DNA from: Marinomonas balearica
Lineage (GTDB): Bacteria; Pseudomonadota; Gammaproteobacteria; Pseudomonadales; Marinomonadaceae
Direction: 5' to 3'
Assembly: GCF_004362145.1 (NCBI RefSeq)
Contig: NZ_SNXC01000011.1
Span: forward strand, 236,438 to 300,437
DNA length: 64,000 nt
The notes under the pieces are model-generated. The model saw only the letters and a list, made by a program, of their open reading frames with translations, was not told the DNA's origin and searched no databases. Positions within the stretch are counted from its first letter, which is position 1. Every line of letters begins with the position of its first letter. The translations under genes and the position numbers were made by a program. This document shows, piece after piece, positions 43,067-52,407 of this stretch.

Positions 43067-45136
43067 TTACTCAAATTGGCGATCGTCATCGCTTTTGAGG
43101 AATCTGACCTTTTCCCCTTTTGGTAATAGCTGTGCTATCTCTATTGGTGCACCGTCATTGCCCAATCTTACAAAGCCTACGCCTGCGCCATTTAGCAAAC
43201 GTTCACCCTTGTTTCGTTTATCCGGCTTACATGGAGAAACCCACATTCCCCGCCGTTTGGTAAAGAGGTTAAGTGGCGACCAAGGTGCGTAGAGCCAACG
43301 ATTTAACCGATCAAACCAGCTTAGCAAGTTATCTGGAAATTCATTGCGAAGACCACTGCTGGTAATCTGCCAAACATTCGGACTGCTCGATTGCCCTTTC
43401 ACTTCCACGTGGTACGCAAACGAGTAATGAACATCGCCAGAGAGAATCACAAAGTTTTTCGGTGTTTTCGGGTGACGAAATAAGTTCATTAAAGTATGTG
43501 CTGAGCCAGAGTGCGCCATCCAGTTCTCAGCGTCCACTAATAGAGGTTTACCGCATAAGGTAAACACCTTTTGAATCGCCTCAATGAGCTTAACCCCAAA
43601 GATGGGGGCAGGGGAGACAAGTAACACGCTGTCTCGGTTTATTAACTCACTTTGCAAGTCAGTGAGTGCTTCCCAATCCATAAGACCAGAGGGTTTGTTT
43701 AGGTTGCTTTCTGAGCGCCAACGGTGTGTTCGAGTATCCAACACTACTAAGGCAGGGCAGGTCTCCCAAACATAGTGCCAACGGTCATATCGTATTAATG
43801 TCTGAATCACATCGTCGTGCGTTTGCGTCCCCAGTTCCTTAATGGCGGTCTGATACGTTTTAATAAAGGCTTGGTCGAACTGAGTTGGGTTATTGCCCCA
43901 GCCTTGAAATAGAAAGTACGCCATCAGGCCATTACCAATAATCCGTTTTGAAACAGGATGCTCATAAGCGGCCTGTTCCCAACCTGCGGTGAGGTTCCAA
44001 TCATCGGTAATGTCGTGATCGTCAAACATCATGGCGGTAGGTAGATGCGCCATAACACGACGTGCTTTGGAGAGGTGTTCGACAAAGTAGTTAATGCTTA
44101 CTAGCTCGTGGTGGTATTGGTCGCGCGTTTCAGGGCGCAACTCAGTGGGTGCTACGAGGTTCAAAAATGGCCACAGTTCAGGTGACCAAACCAATAAATA
44201 CATCGCCACCATTTCACTGAAACTCATTAAATGATTGTGCGCCGTGCTACTCGTGAATATCGGCTTTTTTCCCCCGAAGAAGAACTGTTTTTTAACCTCG
44301 TCCGATAGATCTGTCATAGGCAAGACAGACTCGCGTTGGTAGTAAAGATCAATGCGTGTATGCAAGGCTTCAAATGTTTTATTTGCATCACTTGCTGGCA
44401 ATGACTCGCTCGGGAGGTCGAGCAATGCGATCACTTGATGAATGGCATTCAAGATTGGCCCAGCGACATCGTCGGCGTAGATTTGATCCCCCGACATGAC
44501 CAAGGCACTCGGCCATTTTTTAACACGTTTGGCTTTTGTAGAATCGGCCTTTACGGAGTCGGACTTTACTGAGCCGACCTGTTCCATGATCGATGCCAGA
44601 TGATCGTCAGCGACAGCCAAACCGTCACCGCAATCGACGTTGATTGAATCGATGGCGTTTCGATGATGAGGTTTTCGACAAGAACCGTGCAGCACATTGT
44701 CGACTTTAGGTTTAAATACAAATGAAGGTCGTTCTTCTTGAGCGTAACACAGCGTTTTTCCCCACTCTGCAAATGGAATTGAAAACGGAATCTCGCCCGC
44801 TGTATTGGTATTATTTTTCGATAAGGTTACTTCGTATGTAATGGCGGTGTTGGGCTGTAGTGGTGCCTGAAACTCGACCGTTACCAACATAATCCATAGC
44901 GATTCACTCAGTTTAATGACGTGATTTTGTTGAGTTGTCTCGACGAGTGTATAGGGGGCATTGCTTGAATGACCTACAAAACAATCGCCTAAAAAGAAAC
45001 CAAAATGGACATCGAAGTGTTCTGAACACGCCAGCCAAAAAGTCGCCGATCGTGCGTCGAGCTTTCGTAGAATGGGTCCCGCGATAACAGCGGGAAGCTG
45101 AGTGTTTGATTCTTCTAAAGTATCCGTTGATGTCAT
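43067..45136 (-). CDS. PhoD-like metallophosphatase family protein
   Basis: Large (689 residues) alkaline-phosphatase-D-like protein. Metal-site motifs are visible: LHGSCRKPHHR, VMSGDQIYADDVAG (Asp/Gln site), MMFDDHDITDDWNLT and ILSGDVHYSFAY near the C-terminus. Unlike classical PhoD it has no Tat or Sec signal peptide, so it is likely cytoplasmic; the N-terminal 150 residues form a separate beta-sandwich-like region. The family includes phosphodiesterases, and the natural substrate is unknown. GGAG lies eight bases before the ATG. It is divergent from modA. Confidence 0.85.
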   Translation of the reverse strand: MTSTDTLEESNTQLPAVIAGPILRKLDARSATFWLACSEHFDVHFGFFLGDCFVGHSSNAPYTLVETTQQNHVIKLSESLWIMLVTVEFQAPLQPNTAITYEVTLSKNNTNTAGEIPFSIPFAEWGKTLCYAQEERPSFVFKPKVDNVLHGSCRKPHHRNAIDSINVDCGDGLAVADDHLASIMEQVGSVKSDSVKADSTKAKRVKKWPSALVMSGDQIYADDVAGPILNAIHQVIALLDLPSESLPASDANKTFEALHTRIDLYYQRESVLPMTDLSDEVKKQFFFGGKKPIFTSSTAHNHLMSFSEMVAMYLLVWSPELWPFLNLVAPTELRPETRDQYHHELVSINYFVEHLSKARRVMAHLPTAMMFDDHDITDDWNLTAGWEQAAYEHPVSKRIIGNGLMAYFLFQGWGNNPTQFDQAFIKTYQTAIKELGTQTHDDVIQTLIRYDRWHYVWETCPALVVLDTRTHRWRSESNLNKPSGLMDWEALTDLQSELINRDSVLLVSPAPIFGVKLIEAIQKVFTLCGKPLLVDAENWMAHSGSAHTLMNLFRHPKTPKNFVILSGDVHYSFAYHVEVKGQSSSPNVWQITSSGLRNEFPDNLLSWFDRLNRWLYAPWSPLNLFTKRRGMWVSPCKPDKRNKGERLLNGAGVGFVRLGNDGAPIEIAQLLPKGEKVRFLKSDDDRQFE

Positions 45137-45261
45137 TGAGGCTCCGATGACAAATAATGAACTGAAACAGATTGTTTTAATTTATCTTTTAAGGCTAACA
45201 TTGATGACATTTTTCGCAAACTTATTGCGTGTCTAAGCGGATAAAGAGGCGGACAAAGGGA

Positions 45262-46062
45262 ATGAAATCGAACGTGTTTAAAAACCTTCAGAGGAAAGCC
45301 CGTAACTGGAAAAAATGGAGTGCTCTGGCGATAGTCAGTGTAGTTTTCTCAAGCGCAACATGGGCGGATATTTTAAATGTTGCGGTCGCCTCAAACTTTG
45401 CCTCTCTTATGCCCAGCATTGTCAAAGGCTTCGAAGCGCAGACTTCACACAAGGTCAGAGTATCCTATGGCTCATCGGGCAAAATCTACGCACAGATTCG
45501 CCACGGTGCGCCGTTTGATGTTTTCCTTTCAGCTGATCAAGATAAACCCAATCGGCTAATAGCGGAAAGCTTAGCCGTTCGTGATAGTCAGTTCACCTAT
45601 GCTCAAGGACAACTTGCGTTATTCGCACCGCGTTTGACCGATGAGTCGAACACACCAAAACAAATAGTAATGAGCCAAAAGTTCAATAAACTGGCCATTG
45701 CCAACCCAAAATTAGCGCCCTACGGCGCAGCCGCAGAACAAGTTATACGAGCACTGGTGCAGAATGGCTCGTTAACAGAGCAAATACAGACCAAACTCGT
45801 AACGGGCGAAAACATTAACCAAACCTATCAATACGTCGTGTCTGGTAACGCCGAACTTGGTTTTGTCGCCTTGTCGCAAGTCACAAACCAACCTAGCAAC
45901 ACCGTTTGGAAAGTCCCAACGCGGTTGTATTCACCGATAAAGCAAGACGCCGTTATTGTGGAATCGAGCCGTCATTTAGATGCCGCAAAGCAGTTTACGG
46001 ATTATCTCAAAGCGCCAAGTGTCAAAGAGGTGATCGAGGCTCATGGATACCTAAGCCCGTAG
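45262..46062 (+). CDS. modA: Molybdate ABC transporter substrate-binding protein
   Basis: Periplasmic receptor that binds molybdate or tungstate. After a basic N-region and hydrophobic core (KKWSALAIVSVVFSSATWA) the mature protein begins ILNVAVASNFASLMP, with SYGSSGKIYAQIRHGAPFDVF, both part of the oxyanion-binding site. The ATG used has AAAGGG about six bases upstream; a GTG eleven codons earlier is the alternative. Length 266. First gene of modABC; 138 bases separate it from modB. Confidence 0.93.
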   Translation: MKSNVFKNLQRKARNWKKWSALAIVSVVFSSATWADILNVAVASNFASLMPSIVKGFEAQTSHKVRVSYGSSGKIYAQIRHGAPFDVFLSADQDKPNRLIAESLAVRDSQFTYAQGQLALFAPRLTDESNTPKQIVMSQKFNKLAIANPKLAPYGAAAEQVIRALVQNGSLTEQIQTKLVTGENINQTYQYVVSGNAELGFVALSQVTNQPSNTVWKVPTRLYSPIKQDAVIVESSRHLDAAKQFTDYLKAPSVKEVIEAHGYLSP

Positions 46063-46200
46063 CGTATAGTCTTAACGGTAACGAATGTATTCTTGTATCG
46101 AAGAGAGGGCATTTGTCTATCATTCCCTAGTCAGATCTTTATACTAATTATCTGAGTTTTAGAAAACACACACATAAACAATTAACGTTGATAAATCAAA

Positions 46201-46923
46201 ATGTTAGACAGCAGCGACCTAAGCGCCATTTGGCTTACCATTAAACTTGCGTTTCTGGTCACCCTTATACTGTTAGTGATAGGCACGCCTATCGCTTGGT
46301 GGCTTGCACGCACCTCGTCGCGATTGCGAGGCGTGGTTGCCGCGGTGGTTGCGTTGCCGCTTGTTTTACCGCCGACAGTGTTGGGCTTTTATTTGCTGGT
46401 GGCGTTTGGACCACAAGGTACGCTGGGGCAGTTGACTCAAACCTTGGGGCTTGGCACCTTGCCTTTTACCTTTTGGGGGCTGGTGGTGGCGTCGGTTATT
46501 TACTCTCTTCCTTTTGTAGTGCAGCCCTTACAAAATGCGATGGAATCGATTCAGGAGGAGTCTCTCGAAGCAGCGGCAACACTTGGTGCCAGCCCATTGG
46601 ATCGATTCTTTACCGTGGTGATTCCTTTGTCAAAAGTCGGTTATACCACGGCAGCCGTGTTGGGCTTTGCGCATACTATTGGGGAGTTTGGTGTTGTGTT
46701 GATGATCGGCGGCAATATTCCGGGAGAAACCCAACTGATCTCGGTGAAAATCTACGAACATGTAGAAGCCTTAAATTACGCTCAGGCGCATACCTTATCG
46801 ATCGGCATGTTGCTGTTTTCGTTTGTGGTTCTGTTGCTCGTTTACTCTCAAATGAATGGCAAGCAAATGAACCGCAAGAAAATGAATCGCAAGCCTTCGA
46901 GTCGCAATAAGGGCGCTTTATGA
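46201..46923 (+). CDS. modB: Molybdate ABC transporter permease
   Basis: Inner-membrane subunit of the molybdate importer. RGVVAAVVALPLVLPPTVLG and the EAA loop EESLEAAATLGASPLDRFF are as in ModB, followed by GEFGVVLMIGGNIPGET. The C-terminal 20 residues are a basic Lys/Asn/Arg-rich tail (NGKQMNRKKMNRKPSSRN) built of a short imperfect repeat. Its stop overlaps the modC start (ATGA), so these two are translationally coupled. Ribosome site before the ATG is weak. Confidence 0.94.
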   Translation: MLDSSDLSAIWLTIKLAFLVTLILLVIGTPIAWWLARTSSRLRGVVAAVVALPLVLPPTVLGFYLLVAFGPQGTLGQLTQTLGLGTLPFTFWGLVVASVIYSLPFVVQPLQNAMESIQEESLEAAATLGASPLDRFFTVVIPLSKVGYTTAAVLGFAHTIGEFGVVLMIGGNIPGETQLISVKIYEHVEALNYAQAHTLSIGMLLFSFVVLLLVYSQMNGKQMNRKKMNRKPSSRNKGAL

Positions 46924-47993
46924 CGCAACAAAGTTATATTCGCTTATGGTTAGAGAGATCCGAACGCTTTCAGTTAGAGGTAGAGCTTGCGCTGAATACG
47001 CAAGGCATTACTGCCGTATTTGGTGAATCGGGCTGCGGAAAAACCACCTTGCTACGCTGTATCGCAGGGTTGGATAAAGCCGTAGGGAAAGTGAATATTA
47101 ACGGGAATACATGGCAAGATGAGGGTGTCTGTCTAGCGCCATATCAACGCTCAATTGGCTATGTCTTCCAGCAAGCAAACCTCTTTCCGCATTTAACCGT
47201 TAAAGGCAATTTGAACTACGCTCGAACGCGTGCGAAGAAAAAAATCGCGCAAGAGCAGGTTGATCATCTTATAGACCTTACCGACATTCGCCCTTTGCTT
47301 AATGCTTCTGCCGCAGAGCTATCGGGTGGAGAAGCTCAGCGTGTTGCGATTGTTCGTGCTTTGATGACCGAACCCGATATTCTCCTGATGGATGAACCGT
47401 TGGCGTCGTTGGACAGCACACGTAAAGACAGCATTTTGGATTATTTAAACAGGCTAAAACGAGCGCTTTCGATTCCTGTTTTATACGTTACGCATTCGTT
47501 AGAGGAGGTCTCTCGAATCGCTGGCGATGTCATCTTGATGGAAAAAGGGCGAGTCGTTCAGCATGGCGCGGTGACCAATGTTTTTTCCTCATTAACAACC
47601 GATAAACTGCTAGGAAAAGACGCCAGTGTCATTTTAGAAGGTCGAATTACCGACATCGAACACGCATGGCAGCTTGCGGATCTTCAATTCGATGGTGGCA
47701 CGCTGAAAATAAACAGCTTATGCCTAGAGCAAGGCCAATTCGCAAGAGCGCGAATATTAGCGAAAGACATCAGTGTGTCTTTGTCGTATCACTCTGATTC
47801 AAGCTTCTTGAATCAACTGCAAGCCCAAATACAAGATATGAGTGATGATGGCTCGCAGGGTTACGTTACCTTAAAACTTAAAGTGGGCGATAGTTTTCTT
47901 CTTGCGCACATTACTCGTTACTCCTGCCAAAGGCTTAACTTGCAGATTGGTCAACGTGTTTGGGCCAATATCAAAACCGTCGCGATTATTTGA
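46920..47993 (+). CDS. modC: Molybdate ABC transporter ATP-binding protein
   Basis: ATPase of the molybdate importer. Walker A FGESGCGKTTLL, FQQANLFPHLTV (Q-loop), signature LSGGEAQR, Walker B ILLMDEPLASLD. The C-terminal 120 residues are the TOBE/Mop-type molybdate-sensing domain typical of ModC (about residues 285-355). Length 357 is usual. It overlaps modB by four bases. No modE regulator or obvious ModE box was found near modA, so control by molybdate is not demonstrated here. Confidence 0.95.
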   Translation: MTQQSYIRLWLERSERFQLEVELALNTQGITAVFGESGCGKTTLLRCIAGLDKAVGKVNINGNTWQDEGVCLAPYQRSIGYVFQQANLFPHLTVKGNLNYARTRAKKKIAQEQVDHLIDLTDIRPLLNASAAELSGGEAQRVAIVRALMTEPDILLMDEPLASLDSTRKDSILDYLNRLKRALSIPVLYVTHSLEEVSRIAGDVILMEKGRVVQHGAVTNVFSSLTTDKLLGKDASVILEGRITDIEHAWQLADLQFDGGTLKINSLCLEQGQFARARILAKDISVSLSYHSDSSFLNQLQAQIQDMSDDGSQGYVTLKLKVGDSFLLAHITRYSCQRLNLQIGQRVWANIKTVAII

Positions 47994-48178
47994 TTTTGGC
48001 CAAAGGAAACGGAGGGGGCGTGTTCATAATCGCTCTTTAAGTTGGTCGCATTTTGACTAAATGTTGCTTCTCTATCGACTATTTCTTCGATTTCAGCGAA
48101 AATACGCGCAATTTTTTATGCTATGCCACTTTGAATTGGCAGGCTTACTCATCGAATTTAAAGAACCCATACTCAGAC

Positions 48179-49768
48179 ATGTCAAACTCGCAGCTCGAAC
48201 ATCAAATTGATCAGCGTCGCACCTTTGCGATTATCTCTCACCCGGATGCTGGTAAAACAACCATCACCGAGAAAGTGTTACTTTTTGGACGCGCTATTCA
48301 GCAAGCCGGAACAGTTAAAGGGCGTGGATCAAACCAGCATGCAAAATCAGACTGGATGGACATGGAGAAGGAACGTGGTATCTCGATCACCACGTCTGTT
48401 ATGCAGTTTCCATACAATGATTGCTTAGTAAATCTTTTGGATACACCAGGGCATGAGGATTTCTCTGAAGATACTTATCGAACACTGACGGCTGTTGACT
48501 CTTGTTTGATGGTAATCGATACCGCGAAAGGGGTAGAGGATCGTACTCGTAAACTAATGGAAGTTACGCGCTTGCGAGATACGCCCATTGTTACGTTTAT
48601 GAACAAATTGGACCGTGATATTCGTGATCCAATGGAAGTACTTGATGAAGTCGAAAGCGAGCTTAACATCATGTGTGCTCCTATTACGTGGCCCATTGGA
48701 TGTGGTAAAGAATTTAAGGGCGTTTATCACATTCATCGTGATGAGACGATTCTGTATTCAACGGGTCAGGGTCATACGATTCAGGAGCTACGTACGGTAA
48801 AAGGTCTGGATAATCCAGATTTAGACGAAGCAGTAGGTGAAGAGCTAGCGGCTCAGTTACGTGAAGAGCTTGAGCTTGTTATGGGAGCTTCAAACGAGTT
48901 TGATCACGAGCTGTTTTTAGAGGGAGAGCTAACGCCTGTCTATTTCGGTACGGCACTAGGTAACTTTGGTGTTGACCATATGCTAGATGGTTTGACCAAA
49001 TGGGCGCCTGCTCCTTTGCCTCGCCAAACATCTGCGCGTCAAATCGATGCAAAAGAAGAAAAATTCTCCGGCTTTGTGTTTAAAATTCAGGCGAATATGG
49101 ACCCTAAACACCGAGATCGTATTGCTTTTATGCGTATCGTTTCTGGCTCTTATAAACAGGGTATGAAAATGAATCATGTCCGCCTTGGGAAAAATATCAG
49201 TATTTCTGATGCGGTTACTTTTATGGCGGGGGATCGTGCGCGTGCAGAAGAAGCGTTTGCAGGTGATATTATCGGCCTCCACAATCACGGCACAATCCAA
49301 ATCGGTGATACCTTTACTCAAGGTGAAAACCTTAAGTTTTCGGGGATTCCTAACTTTGCGCCAGAGCTGTTTAGACGAATTCGTCTAAAAGACCCATTAA
49401 AGCAAAAGCAGCTTTTGAAAGGTTTGGTTCAGCTTTCAGAAGAAGGTGCTGTACAGGTTTTTCGTCCTGTTCAAAATAATGATTTGATTGTTGGTGCTGT
49501 TGGTGTGCTGCAGTTTGATGTTGTCGTTGCACGCTTAAAAGCAGAATACAATGTAGAAGCAATCTATGAAGGTGTTAACGTCGCGACGGCGCGTTGGATT
49601 GAATGTGATGATGCCAAAAAACTCGAAGAGTTCAAGCGTAAAAATCAGGTGAACCTTGCTTTGGACGGCGGTGATAATTTGTCTTATATCGCACCGACAA
49701 TGGTAAATTTGAATTTAGCGCAAGAGCGTTTCCCTGAGGTTGCATTCCGCTCTACGCGTGAACATTAA
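48179..49768 (+). CDS. prfC: Peptide chain release factor 3
   Basis: GTPase that recycles RF1/RF2 from the ribosome after termination. The protein begins [20 protein letters not shown]1 is [20 protein letters not shown] is G3 and MNKLDRD is G4. Length 529 equals E. coli RF3. An open frame extends 42 codons further up but has non-native composition (Cys/Phe-rich), so I start at the ATG. Its product is translation factor class, cytosolic. erpA follows after about 75 bases. Confidence 0.96.
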   Translation: MSNSQLEHQIDQRRTFAIISHPDAGKTTITEKVLLFGRAIQQAGTVKGRGSNQHAKSDWMDMEKERGISITTSVMQFPYNDCLVNLLDTPGHEDFSEDTYRTLTAVDSCLMVIDTAKGVEDRTRKLMEVTRLRDTPIVTFMNKLDRDIRDPMEVLDEVESELNIMCAPITWPIGCGKEFKGVYHIHRDETILYSTGQGHTIQELRTVKGLDNPDLDEAVGEELAAQLREELELVMGASNEFDHELFLEGELTPVYFGTALGNFGVDHMLDGLTKWAPAPLPRQTSARQIDAKEEKFSGFVFKIQANMDPKHRDRIAFMRIVSGSYKQGMKMNHVRLGKNISISDAVTFMAGDRARAEEAFAGDIIGLHNHGTIQIGDTFTQGENLKFSGIPNFAPELFRRIRLKDPLKQKQLLKGLVQLSEEGAVQVFRPVQNNDLIVGAVGVLQFDVVVARLKAEYNVEAIYEGVNVATARWIECDDAKKLEEFKRKNQVNLALDGGDNLSYIAPTMVNLNLAQERFPEVAFRSTREH

Positions 49769-49842
49769 TGAATACTTGACTAAAATACTTGGTTAAGAAG
49801 ATAATCTCTTTTAATAGTAAAAGTATTCTGGGAACGGTAAAA

Positions 49843-50184
49843 ATGGTTGAGTCTGTAGATCCTATTGAGTTCACTGCGGCGGCTGCGGCCAAGCTGAAGT
49901 CTTTGATCGAAGAAGAAGAGAACGAGCGTTTGATGCTGCGTGTTTACGTGACAGGTGGTGGTTGCTCAGGGTTTCAGTACGGTTTTACGTTTGACGAAGA
50001 GTATCAGGAAGATGATACAGAAGTGAAACGTGAAGGGGTGCGAATGGTTGTTGATCCGTTGAGCTTTCAATACCTTGTTGGCTCCGAGGTGGATTATCAA
50101 GAAAACCTAGAAGGTGCTCGTTTTACTGTAACGAACCCAAACGCAACTTCAACCTGTGGTTGTGGTGCAAGTTTTAGTGTTTGA
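49843..50184 (+). CDS. erpA: Iron-sulfur cluster insertion protein
   Basis: A-type carrier that delivers 4Fe-4S/2Fe-2S clusters, essential for isoprenoid enzymes in E. coli. The three cluster cysteines are at 41 (GGGCSGF), 105 and 107 (CGCGASF). [17 protein letters not shown] and [11 protein letters not shown] mark ErpA rather than IscA. I start at the ATG with GGAACGG nine bases upstream; length 113. A terminator-like stem follows. Confidence 0.95.
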   Translation: MVESVDPIEFTAAAAAKLKSLIEEEENERLMLRVYVTGGGCSGFQYGFTFDEEYQEDDTEVKREGVRMVVDPLSFQYLVGSEVDYQENLEGARFTVTNPNATSTCGCGASFSV

Positions 50185-50243
50185 TTGCTGTATGGAAATA
50201 AGGCGAGTGAAATAGTTACGCTATTTTGTCTGTTTTATTGTAG

Positions 50244-50295
50244 AAAGCCCGAGTATCTGAAGGCCTGATTTTAGGCTACGATATTGGGGCTTTTT
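50244..50295 (+). terminator. Terminator-like stem after erpA
   Basis: AAAGCCC-GAGTATC pairs imperfectly with GATATTG-GGGCTTT over a 50-base structure ending in a T-run; an inner AGGCCT/AGGCT pair adds stability. It runs up to the ribosome site of the next gene. Confidence 0.6.
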
Positions 50296-50310
50296 CGTTT
50301 TGAGGATGGT

Positions 50311-50844
50311 ATGTTGTTTCGACTGATTGGAAAATGTAGCGGTATCGTATTATGTCTGTTCTCTGCGAGTGGAAGTTATGCAGAGTCTCCTTGGTCATTT
50401 AATCTTGGCTTTACTTCTTTGTATTTGGATTCCGAGGCGCATGGTTTTCAGGAAGAGGGCTTGGATGCAATGGCACTAGATTATGCTGTTGTCTATAGAT
50501 TCAATAATACAGTCAGTTTGAAGGCTGGGATGGCAAACGGAATTAAGTCTTTTCCCCAAACAGATGGTGGTGATGATCTGTCTGTTAATATGACGTATGC
50601 AGACGTGCAGTTTGGGTATGATAACGGGGTCATTAGACCTTACTTTTTCTTTGGGTTGGCTGAGGTGGATGTTTCGCCGGAATCTGGTTCGAGTCAAACA
50701 TCACGAAGATTAGGTTTTGGCGTCGAGCATGAGCTGTTCGATCAATGGTCGGTCAATGTTAATTACAGTTTGATCGCTGCAAGTGTTAAGCAGGGAGAAT
50801 CTGAGAGTTCTACCACCGTCGGTTTTGCCTATCGTTTTGATTGA
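50311..50844 (+). CDS. Small outer-membrane beta-barrel protein
   Basis: An exported protein of 177 residues: signal peptide MLFRLIGKCSGIVLCLFSASGSYA, then alternating polar/hydrophobic strands (SWSFNLGFTSLYLDS-like, VSLKAGMANGI, VNMTYADVQFGYDNG, ending in GFAYRFD). The final aromatic residue and strand spacing fit an eight-strand OMP/porin-like barrel of the OmpA/OmpX size. No named family is certain. I start at the ATG with GAGGA five bases upstream. Function unknown, perhaps an adhesion or stress-related surface protein. Confidence 0.7.
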   Translation: MLFRLIGKCSGIVLCLFSASGSYAESPWSFNLGFTSLYLDSEAHGFQEEGLDAMALDYAVVYRFNNTVSLKAGMANGIKSFPQTDGGDDLSVNMTYADVQFGYDNGVIRPYFFFGLAEVDVSPESGSSQTSRRLGFGVEHELFDQWSVNVNYSLIAASVKQGESESSTTVGFAYRFD

Positions 50845-50859
50845 TGTTACCTAACTATT

Positions 50860-51681
50860 TTAAGCTTCTATGTTGATGCTGTTGGGCTCTATAGAAGTGC
50901 CCTCAGCTTGTGTTCTTTTTTGATTTAGGGCGACGTTCCCAACGTATACGTAACCAAGGTGTGCATCCCCTAAGATGACGGGGACAATGCGGTTTGGGTT
51001 AATAAGCCAGACTCTTAGTTCGACCGCGTGTTCGTATTTTACGTGACGCTTTGAATCTTCATTGTGATTGTCCAACAACTTTTGTATCTGGTCTTCTTCA
51101 CCATCTTGATCCACGATAAAGGTCAATTCATGGGGCAGGCTTGAGATGTAATCGAATTCATACGGTGTTTTGATCGGTAACGCGTCGATGTGCTTTAGCG
51201 ATGCTTCAAATAAGCTGGCTCTTTTTGGTGAGCCTAATCCAAGTTCTAAATATAATTTAAAGTCGATTGAGTAACCGTTTTTGCAAATAACAGGAACCGT
51301 GGCAATGAATTCCTCTGATTTTTGATGTGCTTGAGACATTTCGTTGGAATAACGTTCGTTCCATGAGTTTGGAATGGGAGGGGTTTGAAGAATAATCTCG
51401 CTGTTGTTCTGCTGCTTGATTGATTGTAGTGGTATTGTGGGTGTGTGCTTTTTTTCGCATGTATCAAAGACTGCAGCCAATAAGTTTGCGATTAAACAAT
51501 CTTCAGGTAGCAAATTGTGCGATTGATCGGTAAGCAGTGTGATTTCTCTGACGGTGTGGGCATCAGAGCTTATGTCGACTTCATTTTGAAGGAGCTTGGG
51601 TAATGGTGTACGGCGTTTTATCGGCTCGTTTTGTTGTCCCGATTTTAGGTTTAACTTCGTAATGGGATCAATAAATAGCAT
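50860..51681 (-). CDS. Hypothetical protein, 273 residues
   Basis: I do not recognise this protein. No signal peptide or membrane helix; middle part reads as alternating strands and helices (FEYDFISSLPHELTFIVDQ-like, then EHAVELRVWLINPNRIVPV), and the N-terminus is polar and possibly disordered. The ATG has GAGGAGGG eight bases upstream, a strong site, so it is expressed. A plausible alternative is an additional GTG/ATG five codons earlier. It converges on the outer-membrane barrel gene and is upstream of a hairpin that follows yhbY. Confidence 0.55.
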   Translation of the reverse strand: MLFIDPITKLNLKSGQQNEPIKRRTPLPKLLQNEVDISSDAHTVREITLLTDQSHNLLPEDCLIANLLAAVFDTCEKKHTPTIPLQSIKQQNNSEIILQTPPIPNSWNERYSNEMSQAHQKSEEFIATVPVICKNGYSIDFKLYLELGLGSPKRASLFEASLKHIDALPIKTPYEFDYISSLPHELTFIVDQDGEEDQIQKLLDNHNEDSKRHVKYEHAVELRVWLINPNRIVPVILGDAHLGYVYVGNVALNQKRTQAEGTSIEPNSINIEA

Positions 51682-51769
51682 AACTGCCCTCCTCACAAAT
51701 AGACTATCAGTCAGATGCTGATATATACGTTATATTGAGGTTAACGGTCAGTATTCGGGAAGGTTGAGT

Positions 51770-51800
51770 GGATGGTCTATACTAAGAGAATAGACCATCC
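51770..51800 (-). terminator. 11-bp hairpin downstream of yhbY
   Basis: GGATGGTCTAT and ATAGACCATCC around a nine-base loop, ten bases past the yhbY stop on the minus strand. It has no U-tract, so termination would be inefficient; mRNA stabilisation is an alternative. Confidence 0.5.
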
Positions 51801-51809
51801 GAATGGAGA

Positions 51810-52112
51810 TTAACGTAGAAGATTCGACAACTTTGGATTTTGCTCAAGTGACGCTCGGTAAAATAGAGCTACTTTACCAATGGTTTGAACTGTCTCGCAT
51901 TTTAGAATTTTGCTGGTTTCTGCGATAAGTTCACCACGTACGTCACGGTCTACGATGCTGTAACGAATTTTTACGAGTTCGTGATCTTCTAAGGCACGAT
52001 CCATTTCAGTTAAGACAGATTCTGTTAGACCGTTTCCGGCAACGGTAACAACCGGATTAAGTGAGTGTCCGATAAGACGGTATTGCTTTTTTTGAGTGTT
52101 GGTTAGGCTCAT
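51810..52112 (-). CDS. yhbY: YhbY-family RNA-binding protein (CRS1-YhbY)
   Basis: A 100-residue CRS1-YhbY protein that binds RNA and is associated with 50S precursor. Seen: YRLIGHSLNPVVTVAGNGL, DRALEDHELVKIRYS and the C-terminal TVQTIGKVALFYRAS. In most relatives it lies divergent from rlmE-ftsH; here it is divergent from ftsH alone. Weak ribosome site (GAGATA) before the ATG. Confidence 0.92.
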   Translation of the reverse strand: MSLTNTQKKQYRLIGHSLNPVVTVAGNGLTESVLTEMDRALEDHELVKIRYSIVDRDVRGELIAETSKILKCETVQTIGKVALFYRASLEQNPKLSNLLR

Positions 52113-52228
52113 AGTTAAAATATCTCATATTAGTTTGTCCTCTTTATTGGAGGCTCGTCACGTTACGCGATATTATAGCGGAATTGAGGCTGGATTAGGT
52201 AAGAAGAATATAGATTGTCTGTCTAGGG

Positions 52229-52257
52229 CTTGTATTTTTTTTGAAGACCCCCAATAT
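52229..52257 (+). promoter_or_regulatory. Candidate sigma-32 (heat-shock) promoter of ftsH
   Basis: CTTGTAT and CCCAATAT separated by 14 bases approximate the CTTGAAA/CCCCATNT consensus. In E. coli ftsH belongs to the heat-shock regulon. About 150 bases before the start. Confidence 0.4.
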
Positions 52258-52407
52258 GAACAATTATTATGCCGTTTGTTGATCCAGTAATGCTAGAGCG
52301 CGTAGATATATTAGGCGATTCGAGTATTAGTGTTAGTTCAATAAATACAATTTTATTAATGGCTGATTAGACAAATTGGCGAACGTTAACCGTTAAGAGG
52401 TGTGCTC

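Noticed and set aside
45137..45261. Search for a ModE box upstream of modA
   Set aside because: No sequence close to the known ModE palindrome was found.
46296..46910. 204-codon frame on the plus strand in another phase of modB
   Set aside because: It lies wholly inside modB, has Cys/Gly-rich noise composition and no ribosome site; modB matches its family well.
48053..48178. In-frame N-terminal extension of prfC
   Set aside because: The extension is Cys/Phe-rich and unlike RF3; the ATG at 48179 gives the standard start.
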